From Romanomermis culicivorax (taxonomy: Eukaryota; Nematoda; Enoplea; Mermithida; Mermithidae), in the NCBI GenBank assembly GCA_963922205.1, contig CAWUHX010000272.1:186001-250000 (forward strand): a stretch of 64,000 nucleotides of DNA, given 5' to 3'. A program made the position numbers and the translations under genes. Below are positions 11,065 to 22,776 of this stretch, in pieces. Numbering within the stretch: the stretch's first letter is position 1; every line of letters starts with the position of its first letter. The notes below the pieces were generated by a model. The model saw only the letters and a program-made list of their open reading frames with translations, made no database searches and was not told the DNA's origin.

Positions 11065-12029
11065 CATGCACATGTATTTTTCTTATATGATTTAAGAATT
11101 CATTTTCTATTTTAATACATAACCTATGATCGCTACTTAATATTATTGATCCCAGATACAAAGACAAATTTCTCGAAAAACCTGGAACAAGTATAGTTGA
11201 AACATTGAAAACCATAGTTAGCAATCTAAATTATCAAAGCCAGATCATAATTTCAAACAAAGCTATAAAAAGCAGAAAAAAACGAAGAATAAGCGCGAGG
11301 TTCATTTAATGACTTTAAATCCAGCACCAGTGATGATGAAGAAGATAGAATTGAATCAGAAAATATAAACATAGTTAACAAAGTTTTTTTTTTGTATTGT
11401 CTGTAAATATATACTATTAGTAGAATTGACAGGAAATCGAAATATATATGAAGATGAAAAGAATTTCACCACCTAAATTAAACTTCACGGGCGAACCTGT
11501 CTTTGATAGCCAGAAAACTGTCTGCACCGGCAACGATTATCCCCATCGACTAAACAATTATTCAGTGGTGATCAAATTTATGACCCATCTATGACTCAAA
11601 TTCAAATTTATGACCCCACCAGAAATAGTTTGAGGGGTGATATAAGGTATTTTTAGCACGGTGCTAATAAAACCAGAGCCGTCCTAATGGAATTTTTTTA
11701 TGTTAGCACGCATGCAAATGACTGAAACATAAAAATTTTTGAAAAATTTTCTAGAAGAAAGTTAGAAAGAAAATATCACCAAATGTGGTGAAAAAGGAAA
11801 AATCGTCGTTTTCCCCAATAACTTCGTCAATATCCTTATTCTCTTGATCAATTTTGCTTAGTGAACGACTGAGGCTCGAATCTGAATTAACGTCGGCTCT
11901 TCTAACCTCCTGGACGAGTGATTTGAAGACAGCTGTTTTGACATATGCTGAACCTTATGCAAATCAGTAATAGTGAGTAGCAAATATACGTTTTTAGAAA
12001 AATCAATCGTGAACCTCGTAACTGGACAT
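11065..12029. other. Unassigned interior of the 9842-14101 hAT
   Basis: AT-rich sequence with short broken frames. No transposase motif or element end recognised. Confidence 0.4.
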
Positions 12030-12962
12030 TAAAGCTCCAGACATTAGAGCGCGGACAATACAACGCAAGACATTAGAGCGCAAGATATTAGAGCGCAGGG
12101 ACATTAGAGTGCAGGACAATAGAGCGCAGGGACAATACAGCGCAGGAAAATAGAGCGCAGGGACGTTAGAGAGCAGGACAATAGAGCGCATGGACATTAG
12201 AGTGCATATGGAAAAACTGATTTTTTCGGGCCAACATTCCCTGATTTGCGATAAACGCAAATTTCTAATTGTTTTTGAACATGAAAAAAATGTTAAGCAT
12301 GCAGCTTTCTTTAAAAAACTGGCAAGAAACTGCGCGTGTCATTCTGAATGCGAGTTAGAAATCCAAGATGAATTCGAAAATAACAAAATGAAACAATTTT
12401 ATTCAAAGGTCAAACGACAAACATTTGCGATTTTTCGTGTCTTTCTCAACTTTTGTATGAATGATTTGCATATCCCATCTTTTAACTAACAATTCGAACA
12501 ATTATTGATTCCCCCGTTTATCTACTCATAAAGTGTTTTTTTAATTGATTAGAGGTAAATCCCATATGGGCGACTGCATAAAAAATGTAAAAAGAATATG
12601 GATAATGAGAGAGTCGACGAACAATGAGATATAAAAGGAATAAAAGAAAAACACTAGAAAATGAACACAAAGGGATAAATAAGTAAGATAAAGTAAGAAA
12701 AGTGAAATGAGAAAGAGAGAAAAGGGAAGAAAAGAGGAAAACTGGAAAAACACTCAATGGTGGAAAAATGATGGAACCTGAACTTCTCCAGAGTCAACAG
12801 AAAATGTGAACAAAGCATTTTTGAGCTGAAATGTAATTATTTTTCAAATTATTTCATTTTCGGCTTTTTTATTTTACTCTGATCTAGTGTTTCCGTGCTC
12901 TATTGTCTCTATGCACCACTGTCTACGCTCTTTTGTCTCTGCGCTCTAATGTCCTAATGTAA

Positions 12963-13151
12963 TGACAACGTTATGACATACAGAGTTGAGTTAAGCTACA
13001 CAGCTGCATCTTAACTTTCTCGATATATTTTGTGTGCATGAGTTAAGCTACGGCTGAGCTGCTGTTTAAAGGCGATAGTATAACATATACAGTTAAGCTA
13101 CAGCTTGAACTGCAGCTCAGCTGGAGCTTAAGTCTCTTTGATGGAACCGGC
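12963..13151. mobile_element. Small insertion with TTAAGCTACAGCT palindromes and a Harbinger-like right end
   Basis: It interrupts the reverse 15-mer array. It contains several GTTAAGCTAC and AGCTGCAGCT-like palindromes and ends GGAACCGGCCCCTG, whose complement CAGGGGCCGGTTCC resembles the terminus GGGGCCAGTTGCAATA of the Harbinger at 48717. The left terminus is not clear. Probably a deleted Harbinger-type MITE. Confidence 0.5.
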
Positions 13152-13223
13152 CCCTGCGCTCTATTGTCCGCTCTATTATCCTGTGCTCTATTGTTCCTGC
13201 GCTCTATTGTCCCGCACTCTACT

Positions 13224-13551
13224 GCATACAAGTAATGAGGCCCTGAGGTCTGGGGGGTCGAGCGACTTTATTGGGACCGGGGGTCACTGATTCCCGAAAT
13301 TTCAGGGCGAGAGGTCTCTGAAGGAAAAAAATTAATTTTTCCACTACAAAAGTCCTAAAGGTTAAAAAATAGTAATTTTTGTCTAAAACCATAAAAAATG
13401 TATTCATAGCACGGAGCGACCAAAAAAATGAACATTTTTGACCATTTTCTGTTCAAAGATTGACATTTTTCATCAAAAAATTGTCATTTTCAATATTTTT
13501 CCAACCAAAGTATGGGGGTTCCTATAGCACTGCCCCCCAACTACATGTATG
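13224..13551. mobile_element. MITE-like repeat, ACATGTAA family (copy 3)
   Basis: Starts GCATACAAGTAATGAGGCCC and ends CCCCAACTACATGTATG. It contains CTGAGGTCTGGGGGGTCG and AGCACGGAGCGACC, an eroded form of the hairpin. It is inserted into the reverse 15-mer array of 12030-13582 and is shorter than copy 2. Confidence 0.8.
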
Positions 13552-14448
13552 CTCTAATGTCTGCGCTCTAGTGCCTTGGTACCGTGAATCTATATTGAAG
13601 TTGAAGCGCAGTTCCAGATACAACGAAAACATGGTCTTAACAGAAAGCGAATTCAGCGATTAATAGAAGTATTACTGCCAAACTAGCTGTTGGATATTTA
13701 CTTGTCGGTCATCTAACCAAGCGCATAACGTGACAATGAGCTAATTCAATTAGAATCAAATGTCTTATTCCTTTCGAAAATACCAATATCAAGCATGATT
13801 TCATGAGTCGACAATGCAGTATAAGCAGTTAATAAGAAATGACAAACTCGTATACCTAAATTTGAGACGAGCTAAGTATCAACCGTGCTGACTTGTGCTA
13901 AAACACCTGGGGGATGCTGAAAGCTTGCTATTTGTCAAGTATAATTTAGCTAACCGTTGACTTGGAATTTTTGTGAAACTTAATACAAACTGGAATGAAC
14001 AAAGATCTGATTATGACTGAATCTTAATCTTTGACAGCAGCGGATCCGAATCCAAAAATTTAGATAGATATCCGCGGATCCGGATGCACGGCTCATCCCT
14101 ACTTAACATTCGTATGTCGCAAAATAAATTTTGCCCAAAATGTCGCCGTGCGAACAGGCCTTTAAGGAATGAGACAAGTATAATCAGGGAAGGTGTCATA
14201 GGCCCCAAAGATTTGAAAATGATGGCTTGGTCGTGCATGAACAAGTGGTCAAGAATGCCAGCTTTTTCGGCACTTCGCGCTACAACTTGTCAAAATTACT
14301 GACAAGCTAGATATTGTTTTCGATCTATTCCTAGAATTTTGAAACGAATGTTTCTTTGGAATGACGCGGTGGAACTTAGACAATTAACGAGTCCCGATAT
14401 TCCAAGTCTGTCAACTGTTAGGTTCCATCTCTATTCAGCGAAACACAC

Positions 14449-15378
14449 AACGGCGAAACTCAAAATAGCGAGACTCAATGCAGCGATTCTCAAATCAGCG
14501 GTTCTCAATACAGCGAAATCTCAAAACAGCGGTTCTCATTACAGCGAAGTCTCAATAGAACGAAGTCTCAGAACAAATTCCCAAAATAGCTAATTTTCAA
14601 AAAAGTTATCTTCAGAATGAAAGAATGGTGATTGGACGGGGTAGACGGTTTGTTTGCATGGCCTATTTGGTACTCCATTTCGATCTGGTGGATGCTTATT
14701 GTCACACATTTTGGCACCAAACACAAGATTTCTGACGTTATGTCTTTATAACATATGTTCTTAACGACATTACAGCTTTTTACTCTAGTTTGTTCATTAT
14801 TAACTACATGCATGCTTGTTGTTTCTTTTTTCCTTTATTGACTTATTTCTTTTTATATTCTTTTTATTTTGAGGCCACTTTTTCTTTAATCTTCTCAGGT
14901 TGTATACTTTTAATCTATTTTTACTACATTATTTTACTCTTCGTTTATCTACTATTTGTTTTTTGTTCTGCCTTTACTGATAAATTATTTCATTCGTTTC
15001 ATCTTATTTACTTACTTTATTTTGTTTTATTTATTTCATTAGTTTAATTTTTTTGCGATTGAGCTCCATTCAGAACAACTTTAATCGAGAATCTGTATAA
15101 TTTTGTTTTCGTATATGTTTCGCAAAAATGTTTCTCTGGCAGATATTTTTCGACTTTGGAATGGGCTGTTCGTGCATTTCTACCGCAACTGGAGCACAAA
15201 AGCATGTGAACCTTAGATGGCCAAATGCAACCAACAATAGACTATCTCAAGTAGCAAAAACGATTTCAATAAGCCTAATTTGCATATTTATTTTTTAAAT
15301 GATGTGTGTACATCATTTGAAAAATAATACATAGAACTTTTTATTATTCGCTGTTTTGGGTTTCGCTGTATTGGGGAC
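14449..15378. mobile_element. Foldback-type element with inverted 15-bp arrays (CTCAAAACAGCGAAA)
   Basis: The left array (14449-14592) has eight units of 15-16 bases such as CTCAATACAGCGAAAT and CTCAAAACAGCGGTT. The right end (15347-15378) carries the reverse, TTCGCTGTTTTGGGTTTCGC. A strongly pyrimidine-rich tract (14815-15050) lies between. The core CAATACAGCG also occurs in units of the 12030-13582 array, but the flanking bases of the unit differ. No transposase recognised. Confidence 0.7.
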
Positions 15379-15521
15379 ACGCCAACTGTTACATACCAAT
15401 CGATGAGCACGGTCGATATCAAGTGGTATTCACAGAGCAAAAGCGGCCAGAAAACCAAAAAAGTATTCGAGGTCCAAGTCGGTTAGGTGATCGGAAAAAA
15501 TTGAGCTGATCAAATAATCAA

Positions 15522-15527
15522 TTTATT
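15522..15527 (-). promoter_or_regulatory. Putative polyadenylation signal of RpS24
   Basis: AATAAA on the minus strand lies about 75 bases downstream of the eS24 stop codon. It is the nearest perfect hexamer in the right orientation. Confidence 0.5.
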
Positions 15528-15602
15528 TTCGATCATGTATCCACATAGCAACAAAATGATTGGTACCAAGATAACAAATAAAATAACCGCAATGTCATCT
15601 TT

Positions 15603-18600
15603 TTAGTTTTTCTTCTGCGCCGTGCCGACTTTGGCCTTTTTCGTTCCACGAACTTTCTTCATGCGGTTTTTACGTTCCTTGCGTTGTTTACGGCCCATCC
15701 TTTCTCGTTTGTAATACCCTTTCTAAATAAAAATTGCACAAATCAATTAGCAAATACGGGATTTATTGCCCTGATTAGAGGAGCCTGTCGCTATGTATGT
15801 ATTTAAGTTTGAATTCCATGAAAAAAATTTTTGAAACAGTATTTATGTACGATAGAAAGAATATTCAAACTTTCGAGACATACAGGGCGGTAAGTTTGTT
15901 GGCGGATTAAAGGCCGATTATAGTAATCATGTATTAAACGTCACTTATAATCCAGGATTAAATTTTTTCGTAACTTTGTCGGTCGATTAAACGTAGGTTA
16001 ATTTAATCCGGGATTAAAGCGATCCGCATGCTCGTCAGATGATTAAAGCTGGATTATCATAATCGGCGATTATAATAATCCGAGTTTTCAATCCTGCCTC
16101 ACCCCTGGTTTAAAAGGCCGATTATATATGTTTTTGCGATTGCAAAGTCAGTTTGGTAGTTGAAAAATAAATGTTGATTTTTTGGACGATCTAAACGAGG
16201 GTGAAGCTGAAAATCAAGAACAAATTCGTCATTTCCCTAGATAGATCGAATCCGATGGGAACATTCGAATGAGAAGTTCTGGTCGCGAACTATGTAAGGA
16301 CAGTGCAAGAGAGCTAATTTCATAAAAAAATTAATAAAAATAAAAAATAGACAAAAAAATTAATTTAAAAACGAAATTTTTTAGATAAAAATTCTATAAA
16401 AACTTTTTAATAAAAAATTGAAACCCTATAGTAAATGATTTCATTTAATTTTCTTCAAAATAATTCAATTTCTTCAGAATCAGAATTAGTGGTTTTCTAC
16501 AGACACGTAGATAAATTGATAATGGTTAATTGATGACAAAAGGCGATGTGCTGAAGGAAAAGCTGTGCACCTACACTATAGACAGTATATGTTGTACAGT
16601 TTTCGATCAGCAATTATACTTTTAATCCTGAATTATATGACTTTAATGGGCGATTACATAATCGTCCTTGAATCAGCTGACGAACTTATCGACTATTTCA
16701 ATCGCCGATTAAATTAAAAAGGGGATTAAACGTAATCCTGGATCATTTTAATGGACCAACAAACTTACCGCCCACACAGTTTATCTAACGATAGTACGAT
16801 GACCTGTTTCTGCTTGGCTTTTGATGAATCTTGTATGATAAGCTCAAACTCAATTTTAGTACACAACCGATAGCTTGTATCGACATTTTATAGTAAATAC
16901 TAGACTATCTAACTGGCATTCAGCTATTTATGGAAATGCTTCGTTTATAAATTACCTAAAGCGGCTTGGCAATAGAAAATTATGATTTTCTAAGGTGCAC
17001 TTGAATTCAGCTCTAAAAAGCTCATTTCCTGAATTAACCATACCCAAAACTTTTTTCGCACTATTTTAAAAAAAAGGGCGAGGGTGGGGAATCTGATAGG
17101 TGAAATTTTTGTTAAATTTCAGCATTCAACGCGTTTGAGGGAGCAGGTGGGGTTTCTCATAAGACAATCTATAGGGGGTGAGGAGGATATTACACCGCGT
17201 GAGGTCTGCAAAAACGTTTATCATCAAGAAAAAAGCCATAACTATAGAATCAGGGACCCGAAACAAAAGAGAACCAAAAAAATATTAAAAGTTCACAAAA
17301 CTTATGCCAAAATCAAACTTTTAATCTCCAAAATCTACACCAACATGATTGTTTTTCGTTTACTTGTTTCAGTAAATTTTCATAAGCCAAATCTCTAGTA
17401 GGGCCGAACTTTCCCACGCCTTGATTAACCATTTCCGTCTGCAAGAATTTCCTGAGCAACTTCAGAACTTCAGAATGCATTATTTAGCTTCACTCAATTA
17501 AAAAAAATATCGTGGGCTTAGTGCTAGGTACGCAAAGTAAGGAGTACGCTAAAAATAGAACCAGACTGGCCGATAACCACTAACCGCATATATGCTTAAC
17601 CGCTGCTGTAGAAAGTAGGGGTACCCGATTCTACAGTTATGCCAGAAAAATGGCTGAATAATCCTTCATCCTCCCACAAAAAAGTTACTGGTTAGCTGAC
17701 AATGGAGAAGACTGTCTGACTGGTGCGCGAAATTTCCGAGTGTCATACTCACAGCCAGTGTTTTTTTCTTGCACTGAGCAAAACTTTTTTCCGCTCGTGC
17801 AAAACTTTTTTCAGGTCTTTTGCACCGTGCAAAAAAATATTTAACAAATGTGGAAAAAAATTTGGCGTTTTCATATAGAAAAGATGCATTTTGGTGCATT
17901 TTTTAGGTCCAAATCTTATAACTTCATAACGGTTATAACTTTAATAATCATTATTATTTAATGTGAAGCTCTGGCACGTCTTTTGTCAACCTTCACTTAT
18001 CACTAATTTTTAATAGTTTTCGTCGTCTTAAACGTATTATTTCATGTCCAATTGGTGATCTTCAATATTATATCATTATATTTAATGAAGATCCCAATTT
18101 TTCCTTCATACATTTTTCGGGAAAGATCAACACATCAATTTGGTGCATTTTAGAACGTCATAATCTCATAATTTTCCGGCGCTTTGCGCCGGTTATAGCT
18201 TTAATAATCATAACTAACTATGTATTACATTAGCTCAGACGCGGCTTTCAGAATGTCTACCTTCACCTATCATTTAATCTATTATAGTTTTCATCATCCC
18301 AAACGTATTACTTCATGTTTTAAATGGTAATCTTCGATATTATCTTGATATTTAATGAAGATTCACAGTTTTTCCTCGAAACATTCTTTGAGAAAAATCA
18401 ATACGTCAAGCCTCTAAACTTTTTGAGGTGATTATTAGGGATGGGCCGGGTATCCGGATCCGGATCCGCGGATATCTGCCCAAATTTTAGGATCCGGATC
18501 CGCTAAACTAGATTTTTTGGATCCGGATCCGATCCGGATCCGCTGAACCAAGTTTTTTAAGATCCGGATCCGCTGCTGTCAATGATTAAGATCCGGTCAT

Positions 18601-21547
18601 AATCGGATCTTTATTCATTATTATTCACATAAAATTTAGCTGTATCAGAAAACACCAACAATTTTCCGGCGCTTCGCGCCCGATAAATAATTCTTTGCAA
18701 TACTATTTTTCAACAAATAGTGCTTCCTGGAGAAAAAATTTCCAAGTAAAGGAAAAAATGTTGGTGGTCTTCCTGTACGGAAAAAGCGAATTTCGGTCCA
18801 TTTGAGAATGTCAAAATCTACTCCAACTATTTTGCAACTTAAATTTTAAACATGAAGCCGCGTTTGAATTGAGAAGCATCATGGAACTAATTTTCAAAAA
18901 TTTCAGGTTTAACTGGAAGTATTTCAGATTTATGAAGGTTATGAGTATATTTTCTTAATTTGTAAGATGATTATGAAGGACGGGAACTCGAGTGCTATTA
19001 GGAAGAAACTTTGTGCGAAAATACATAAAAGATCATGGTTTTCTCAGTGTACAAAAAAAATTTCTTCATACAAAAACTTTTTGGCCGATCTTTGTACAGG
19101 TACAAAAAGGCTTGTACAAAAAAACACTGCAATGGTAGCAAAATTATACTTGAGAAACAGTAATTTTTCAACAGTACCACTCTTCAAACGATTTTTGATA
19201 GGATCATAAATTTGACCAGCACCACTCAATAGCTGTTCATAGGTGACACTTTTCGCTGGTGCTAATTTAAGTTTACTTTCTAGATGAAGAAATTGTCCAG
19301 AGACGTTTGAGATTTAAGTTCATGCTCTAATTTGGTTTTTGAGTTGCTAGGTCCATTTTTTGACTATCTTTAAAGAAGACACAAAAACTAATTCTTTAAC
19401 ATAACTTTACTTTACCAGTAGCAATTTGTTCCACAATTACTTCTATTTTCATTATCTTATTTTTATCTAGCCGCAAACTGCTTATACATTGCCATATGTT
19501 TCCTCTCCAAATGTTTTCTCTGACATCCAGTAGCACAACCTTTTCTGGATAACTGGATTCTGCATTTATTGCACTTTGCCTTTTCTTCATCATCTGGGGA
19601 CACTGTGGAGTAGTCCCACACTCTGCTAGTGAAAGAAGAGCTTGAATCCATAAGTTCTGAAAAAAGTTTCTATTTCTATTCATTTCTTTTCTGATGAAAC
19701 CAATATTAATCTAAACATGAATACAACTTAATGAATGAAAATCATCAATTAGTACATGTCAGACAACCCCATGGGGAGGGGTATGAGGGGGGTATTACCC
19801 CTACCTAAGGTCCTAAAAATTGATCGCTGGGTGCCTAATTTTGCAACAAAGTGAAGTGTTTAATAGACATTTAGCCACACTACCCCCGTAAATGTTCAAC
19901 TTTACCCCTACCTGAAAAATCTGACCTTGGGGGCCTCTGGTACATGTTAACTATTTCAATAAACAAACATTTCAATGATTAATAATCTATTAATCTATTG
20001 ACACCAATGAATATATTTTTTTGGATCCGAATCCGATCCGGATCCGCTGAACCAAATTTTCCAAGATCCGGATCCGCTGTCGCCAAAAAAGTCGATCCGG
20101 CCCATCCCTAGTGATTATTCCTTTCTTAACGTAAAATAAATTCAGGAGCTTCATGGAAGTAGTTTTCGGAAATTTCTACTCTTCCACTCATATCTTTTCG
20201 GCCAAGTTCATGAGAGTCAACGAATAAATCACTGGTTTTAAAATTTTTCAATTAATAAAGTTCTAAAAATTACGACTTTTGAACACAAAATTTGAACATA
20301 ATTCTTGAAATAAATGTTTGGAAAATTGATTTTGATGCGTCGCCGAATGTCAATAGACAAAAACTTTTTCCGGCACTTGGCGCCGGAAAGATTAACATCT
20401 TTTTTGGGCTTTCACTTGTCATCATAGAGGACTTAACCGTCGATTTATCATCTAATGCAAATTCATTATGACTTAACCGTCGATTTCTCATCTAATGCAA
20501 ATTCATTATGCGGTTTTCTCGAAAATTTGTTCCACAATGCTTGTAAATTAGACTTGAAACTCGAAAATTTCAGTTTTTGCTCAATTTTAATGTTTGTAGT
20601 TTTAAATTAAATTTGAAAATTACACTGATTTAGTTATTAGTCTTTGGCCATGAGTTATTTATACCTTTTTTTGCGATGTACTAATTGTACAAATGAAATA
20701 TTGGCTGCTGTTTGTACATGTGTAAATGGGTCATGTACAGAGAAAAACCCTGTTTACAGTACAAGAAATTTTTTGGGGTGCAAAACTTGTTTGGTGATTT
20801 TTTTGCACCGTGCAAAACAGCTCGTGCAAAAAAACACTGCTTACAGCTGAGTTGATATGAGAAAAATGACTTGATCGAGCTCACTTTTTCAATTAATGAC
20901 TTATGCTTCCAACAATTTCAGAAATTTACTGTTCTGTCAATTTGAGAAAATATGAAGGTTGATCTATATGCAGAATATGAAACACATGCTCATTGACTCA
21001 GTATCTGTAGCATGCGGCGGCAGAATATGATGAAAACAGTTGCTACACTTAGGCCAAAATATGCAAGTGATAAAGTACAGGGCTCTAAACGGATGAATAC
21101 TTTGCTCGTTTAAGAATCACAATTGACAGAAAAGACCGAATGTAAGTTGAAAGGGCATCAGAAAATAGATGCAAAAAAGTAGTGCTACTAAAAAGAGAGC
21201 ACTTACGCGTTGCTGTCTATATTTAGGCTCAAACTTTTTCAAATAATCCAAAGTATCGTAAATGAGAGCGAAACCAGTCGAGCGACCACCTCCGAAATGA
21301 CACCGAAATCCGAAAGCAGTTATGACATCGGGCGTTGACTTGTACATCTTCGCTAATCGTTCGCAAATCTCCGTTTTCGGTATGCTGGCTCTGTTCGGAT
21401 GCAAAATATCGACAACCTAAAAAGCCGTTTTGATTTTCAATCAACGGCTGGCAGTGTCAATTGATATACTCTCACCATCTGCTTCCGGCAAAGTAATCGA
21501 TTCGTCATTACTTTGCGGGTTCGAATAGTAACAACTCCGTCAGCCAT
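15603..21547 (-). CDS. RpS24: 40S ribosomal protein eS24 (RpS24), 3 exons, complete
   Basis: Exons are 21547-21476 (24 codons), 21416-21207 (70 codons) and 15722-15603 (39 codons plus TAA), giving 133 residues, the usual eS24 length. It is a structural protein of the small ribosomal subunit. Diagnostic segments are [67 protein letters not shown] and the basic tail [20 protein letters not shown]. All junctions are GT/AG in phase 0. Intron 1 is 59 bases; intron 2 is 5484 bases and stuffed with transposons, unusual for a highly expressed ribosomal gene. The ATG is fixed by homology. An AATAAA lies 75 bases past the stop. The frame is intact, with nothing to suggest a pseudogene. Confidence 0.97.
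15885..16773. mobile_element. TIR element with GATTA-rich palindromes
   Basis: The ends are perfect 18-bp inverted repeats, GGGCGGTAAGTTTGTTGG at 15885-15902 and its complement at 16756-16773. The flanking bases ACA on both sides are a possible 3-bp target duplication. Inside each end are repeated GGATTAAA/TTTAATCC blocks that can pair with each other. No open frame of note in 889 bp. Superfamily uncertain; a 3-bp duplication would fit PIF/Harbinger, but ACA is not its usual TWA target. Located in intron 2 of RpS24. Confidence 0.85.
16774..17747. other. Unassigned part of RpS24 intron 2
   Basis: No element ends recognised. A 104-codon plus-strand frame at 17084-17398 has no recognisable domain, starts just after an A-rich run and is not supported by anything else. 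Confidence 0.4.
19041..19132. mobile_element. Fragment of a CAGTGTTTTTTT element with GTACAA motif
   Basis: The right end GTACAAAAAAACACTG has the same terminal bases as the 17756-20839 element, but the repeated inner motif is TTGTACAA/GTACAAAAA rather than GTGCAA. No matching left end was found, so it is probably a solo end inside the GGATCC hAT. Confidence 0.6.
19463..19651 (-). pseudogene. hAT transposase N-terminus, BED zinc finger fragment
   Basis: The 62-residue frame contains [20 protein letters not shown] followed by [11 protein letters not shown] and KHLERKH. The Cys-x2-Cys and His-x4-His spacing with the upstream aromatic is a BED finger, the DNA-binding module at the start of many hAT transposases. 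The frame stops right after the finger. The dimerisation and catalytic parts are missing. It lies in the expected 5' part of the minus-oriented element. Confidence 0.85.
19757..19945. mobile_element. Short ~190-bp repeat, GGGGGTATTACCC family (copy 2)
   Basis: Near-full-length match to 3965-4155, bounded by GTACATGTCAGACAACC and GGCCTCTGGTACATG, an inverted terminal match. Nested in the hAT at 18436-20110, so it inserted later. Confidence 0.8.
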
Positions 21548-22380
21548 GATTTTTTCACAATTCCCTAATAACGTTGAAAGATTTTTACAATAGCTTAAAA
21601 TAGAAAAACACAAGAATTACAGAAAGGGCATAAAAACATAAAAATATAATGTCAAAAAATTTGAACAAATGTGATGTGAAGCGAACCAACTCTGAAAAAA
21701 ATCCTATACTAAATGTAGCAGAACACAATTAATAAAACAAGATCCATACCAGCACATGCTACACGAATGTATACATGGGCGAGAATATGTGATTTCACAG
21801 ACCGATTTTCCGAAATTACGAATTGAGTAATCCATACGCACGGAATACGAGAAGAGCCACTTGAATTTTTCGTGGTAACATGAAAAAGTTAGTGCAATAC
21901 TTGAAAAAAGTATATGGAGTTCCTCATGACCTATTAACAGCGTGTCCAGCAGTATTCAAAAATAAAATCTCTGACTTTCCCACATTTTGACAGCAAAACT
22001 CACATACTTTCCCTAGTTAATGTATCGAATATATGGCCCAAAAGACCCAAAACTACCTGGCTGTGTTGCTGATACCGGACCCGATATCCAAAAAATGTTG
22101 GACCCGAAACCGAAGAAATTTTTACAATTCTGATTCGGGTCTGATGTACAACTAGTGATTCAGCTGGAAACAAATCCCCATGCCAAAGAACGTGATGACA
22201 CATTAATTAACTATTGAAATATGGATAGTAACTTGTGAGACTAGATTTAAAATCTACCGCAACCAAGCTATATTTCACGGACAGTGCCGACTGTTATTTC
22301 TTTTACACGCCGTCTTTTTAATCTAGATCGCTAATAACGATATTAATCTGACAATAAAAAATGAATTTAGAGATGTCTGG
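21548..22380. other. Upstream region of RpS24, no gene seen
   Basis: It should hold the eS24 promoter and 5' UTR; I cannot place a TATA box or start site. A stretch at about 22070-22135 carries GGACCCGATATCC and ATTCGGGTCTGATG, like hAT subterminal repeats elsewhere, but no clean ends are seen. Confidence 0.4.
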
Positions 22381-22390
22381 TCAAACTAAT

Positions 22391-22510
22391 GATCAAAATT
22401 TGATTATCCGACGCAGTGGTTTCAAACTAGTGCAGTGAATAATTAAATTTTCATCATCAATTAACTGTAGAACCACTGCATCGGATGATCAAATTTTGAG
22501 TGTCAATACG
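22391..22510. repeat. Inverted repeat with ~40-base loop
   Basis: GATCAAAATTTGATTATCCG followed by ACGCAGTGGTTTCAAAC (22391-22431) pairs with GTAGAACCACTGCATCGGAT and GATCAAATTTTGAG (22467-22500), with a few mismatches. Possibly a small palindromic MITE. Confidence 0.6.
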
Positions 22511-22776
22511 CAACTCACCAATTAATTTCAGGCCATGCTTTCCATGAATGAATCTGGTAATATGGCATGCAGAAAAATGTAATCGCTTAATAGTGCATTG
22601 GCTATTTTCTGAATTCCTATTGTGAATATGCTCCATCAGCCATCCATGCTGTTGATGGTTGAACAACTTGATAAACTTGACGAGGATACCAATTATAAAA
22701 TGGACTACAGTAGGATGCATGGATAAAACAAATGATAAATCATAACCAGATGGTTGCTTACTGTTAACTCAGGATG

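Larger units (their letters stand above)
12030..13582. mobile_element. Foldback-type element with inverted 15-bp arrays (AGAGCGCAGGACATT)
   Basis: A forward array at about 12036-12215 has ~11 units of 15-16 bases such as ACATTAGAGCGCAGG. The same unit occurs in reverse (CTGCGCTCTATTGTCC) at 12886-12962, 13152-13224 and 13551-13582, split by two insertions. The interior holds a purine-rich tract (12570-12750) and a frame at 12190-12489 with no known relatives. The layout (inverted iterated ends around a purine/pyrimidine tract) is repeated at 14449-15378 with a different 15-mer. Confidence 0.7.
9842..14101. mobile_element. hAT-type element, TAGGGA-CATCCCTA ends, heavily nested
   Basis: The left end is TAGGGACAGGCCGGATTC and the right end is GGCTCATCCCTA. 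Identical 8-bp flanks CTTAACAT lie at 9834-9841 and 14102-14109. Inner ends carry GAATCCGGATC (about 9885) and GCGGATCCGAATCC / CCGCGGATCCGGATG (about 14040-14085). The 4.26 kb interior holds later insertions: a GGCCTGTAG repeat (about 10033), an ACATGTAA MITE (10653-11064) and an array-bearing element (12030-13582). No transposase survives that I can recognise. Confidence 0.8.
18436..20110 (-). mobile_element. hAT element with TAGGGATGGGCCGG ends and GGATCC motif, nested
   Basis: Left end TAGGGATGGGCCGGG and right end CCGGCCCATCCCTA are inverted repeats. Identical 8-bp flanks GTGATTAT lie at 18428-18435 and 20111-20118. Both inner ends are crowded with GGATCCGGATCC. It encodes a BED zinc finger on the minus strand (19463-19651), typical of hAT transposases. 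The core of the transposase is absent. It contains a ~190-bp MITE (19757-19945) and a fragment with TTGTACAA motifs (about 19041-19132). Confidence 0.9.
17756..20839. mobile_element. hAT-type element with CAGTGTTTTTTT ends and TTGCAC motif
   Basis: The left end is CAGTGTTTTTTTCTTGCAC and the right end is GTGCAAAAAAACACTG. The flanks CTCACAGC (17748-17755) and CTTACAGC (20840-20847) match at 7 of 8 bases. Inner ends repeat GTGCAAAAC and TTGCACCGTGCAA. The interior includes the hairpin CCGGCGCTTTGCGCCGG (about 18177) and blocks shared with 36131-36598, such as TCATCATAGAGGACTTAACC (about 20421). A complete second hAT (18436-20110) is nested inside, so the original element was about 1.4 kb. No transposase of its own seen. 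Confidence 0.8.

Noticed and set aside
12036-12215. Regularly spaced repeats that look CRISPR-like
   Set aside because: Units are contiguous 15-16-mers without unique spacers, in an animal genome, with inverted copies nearby.
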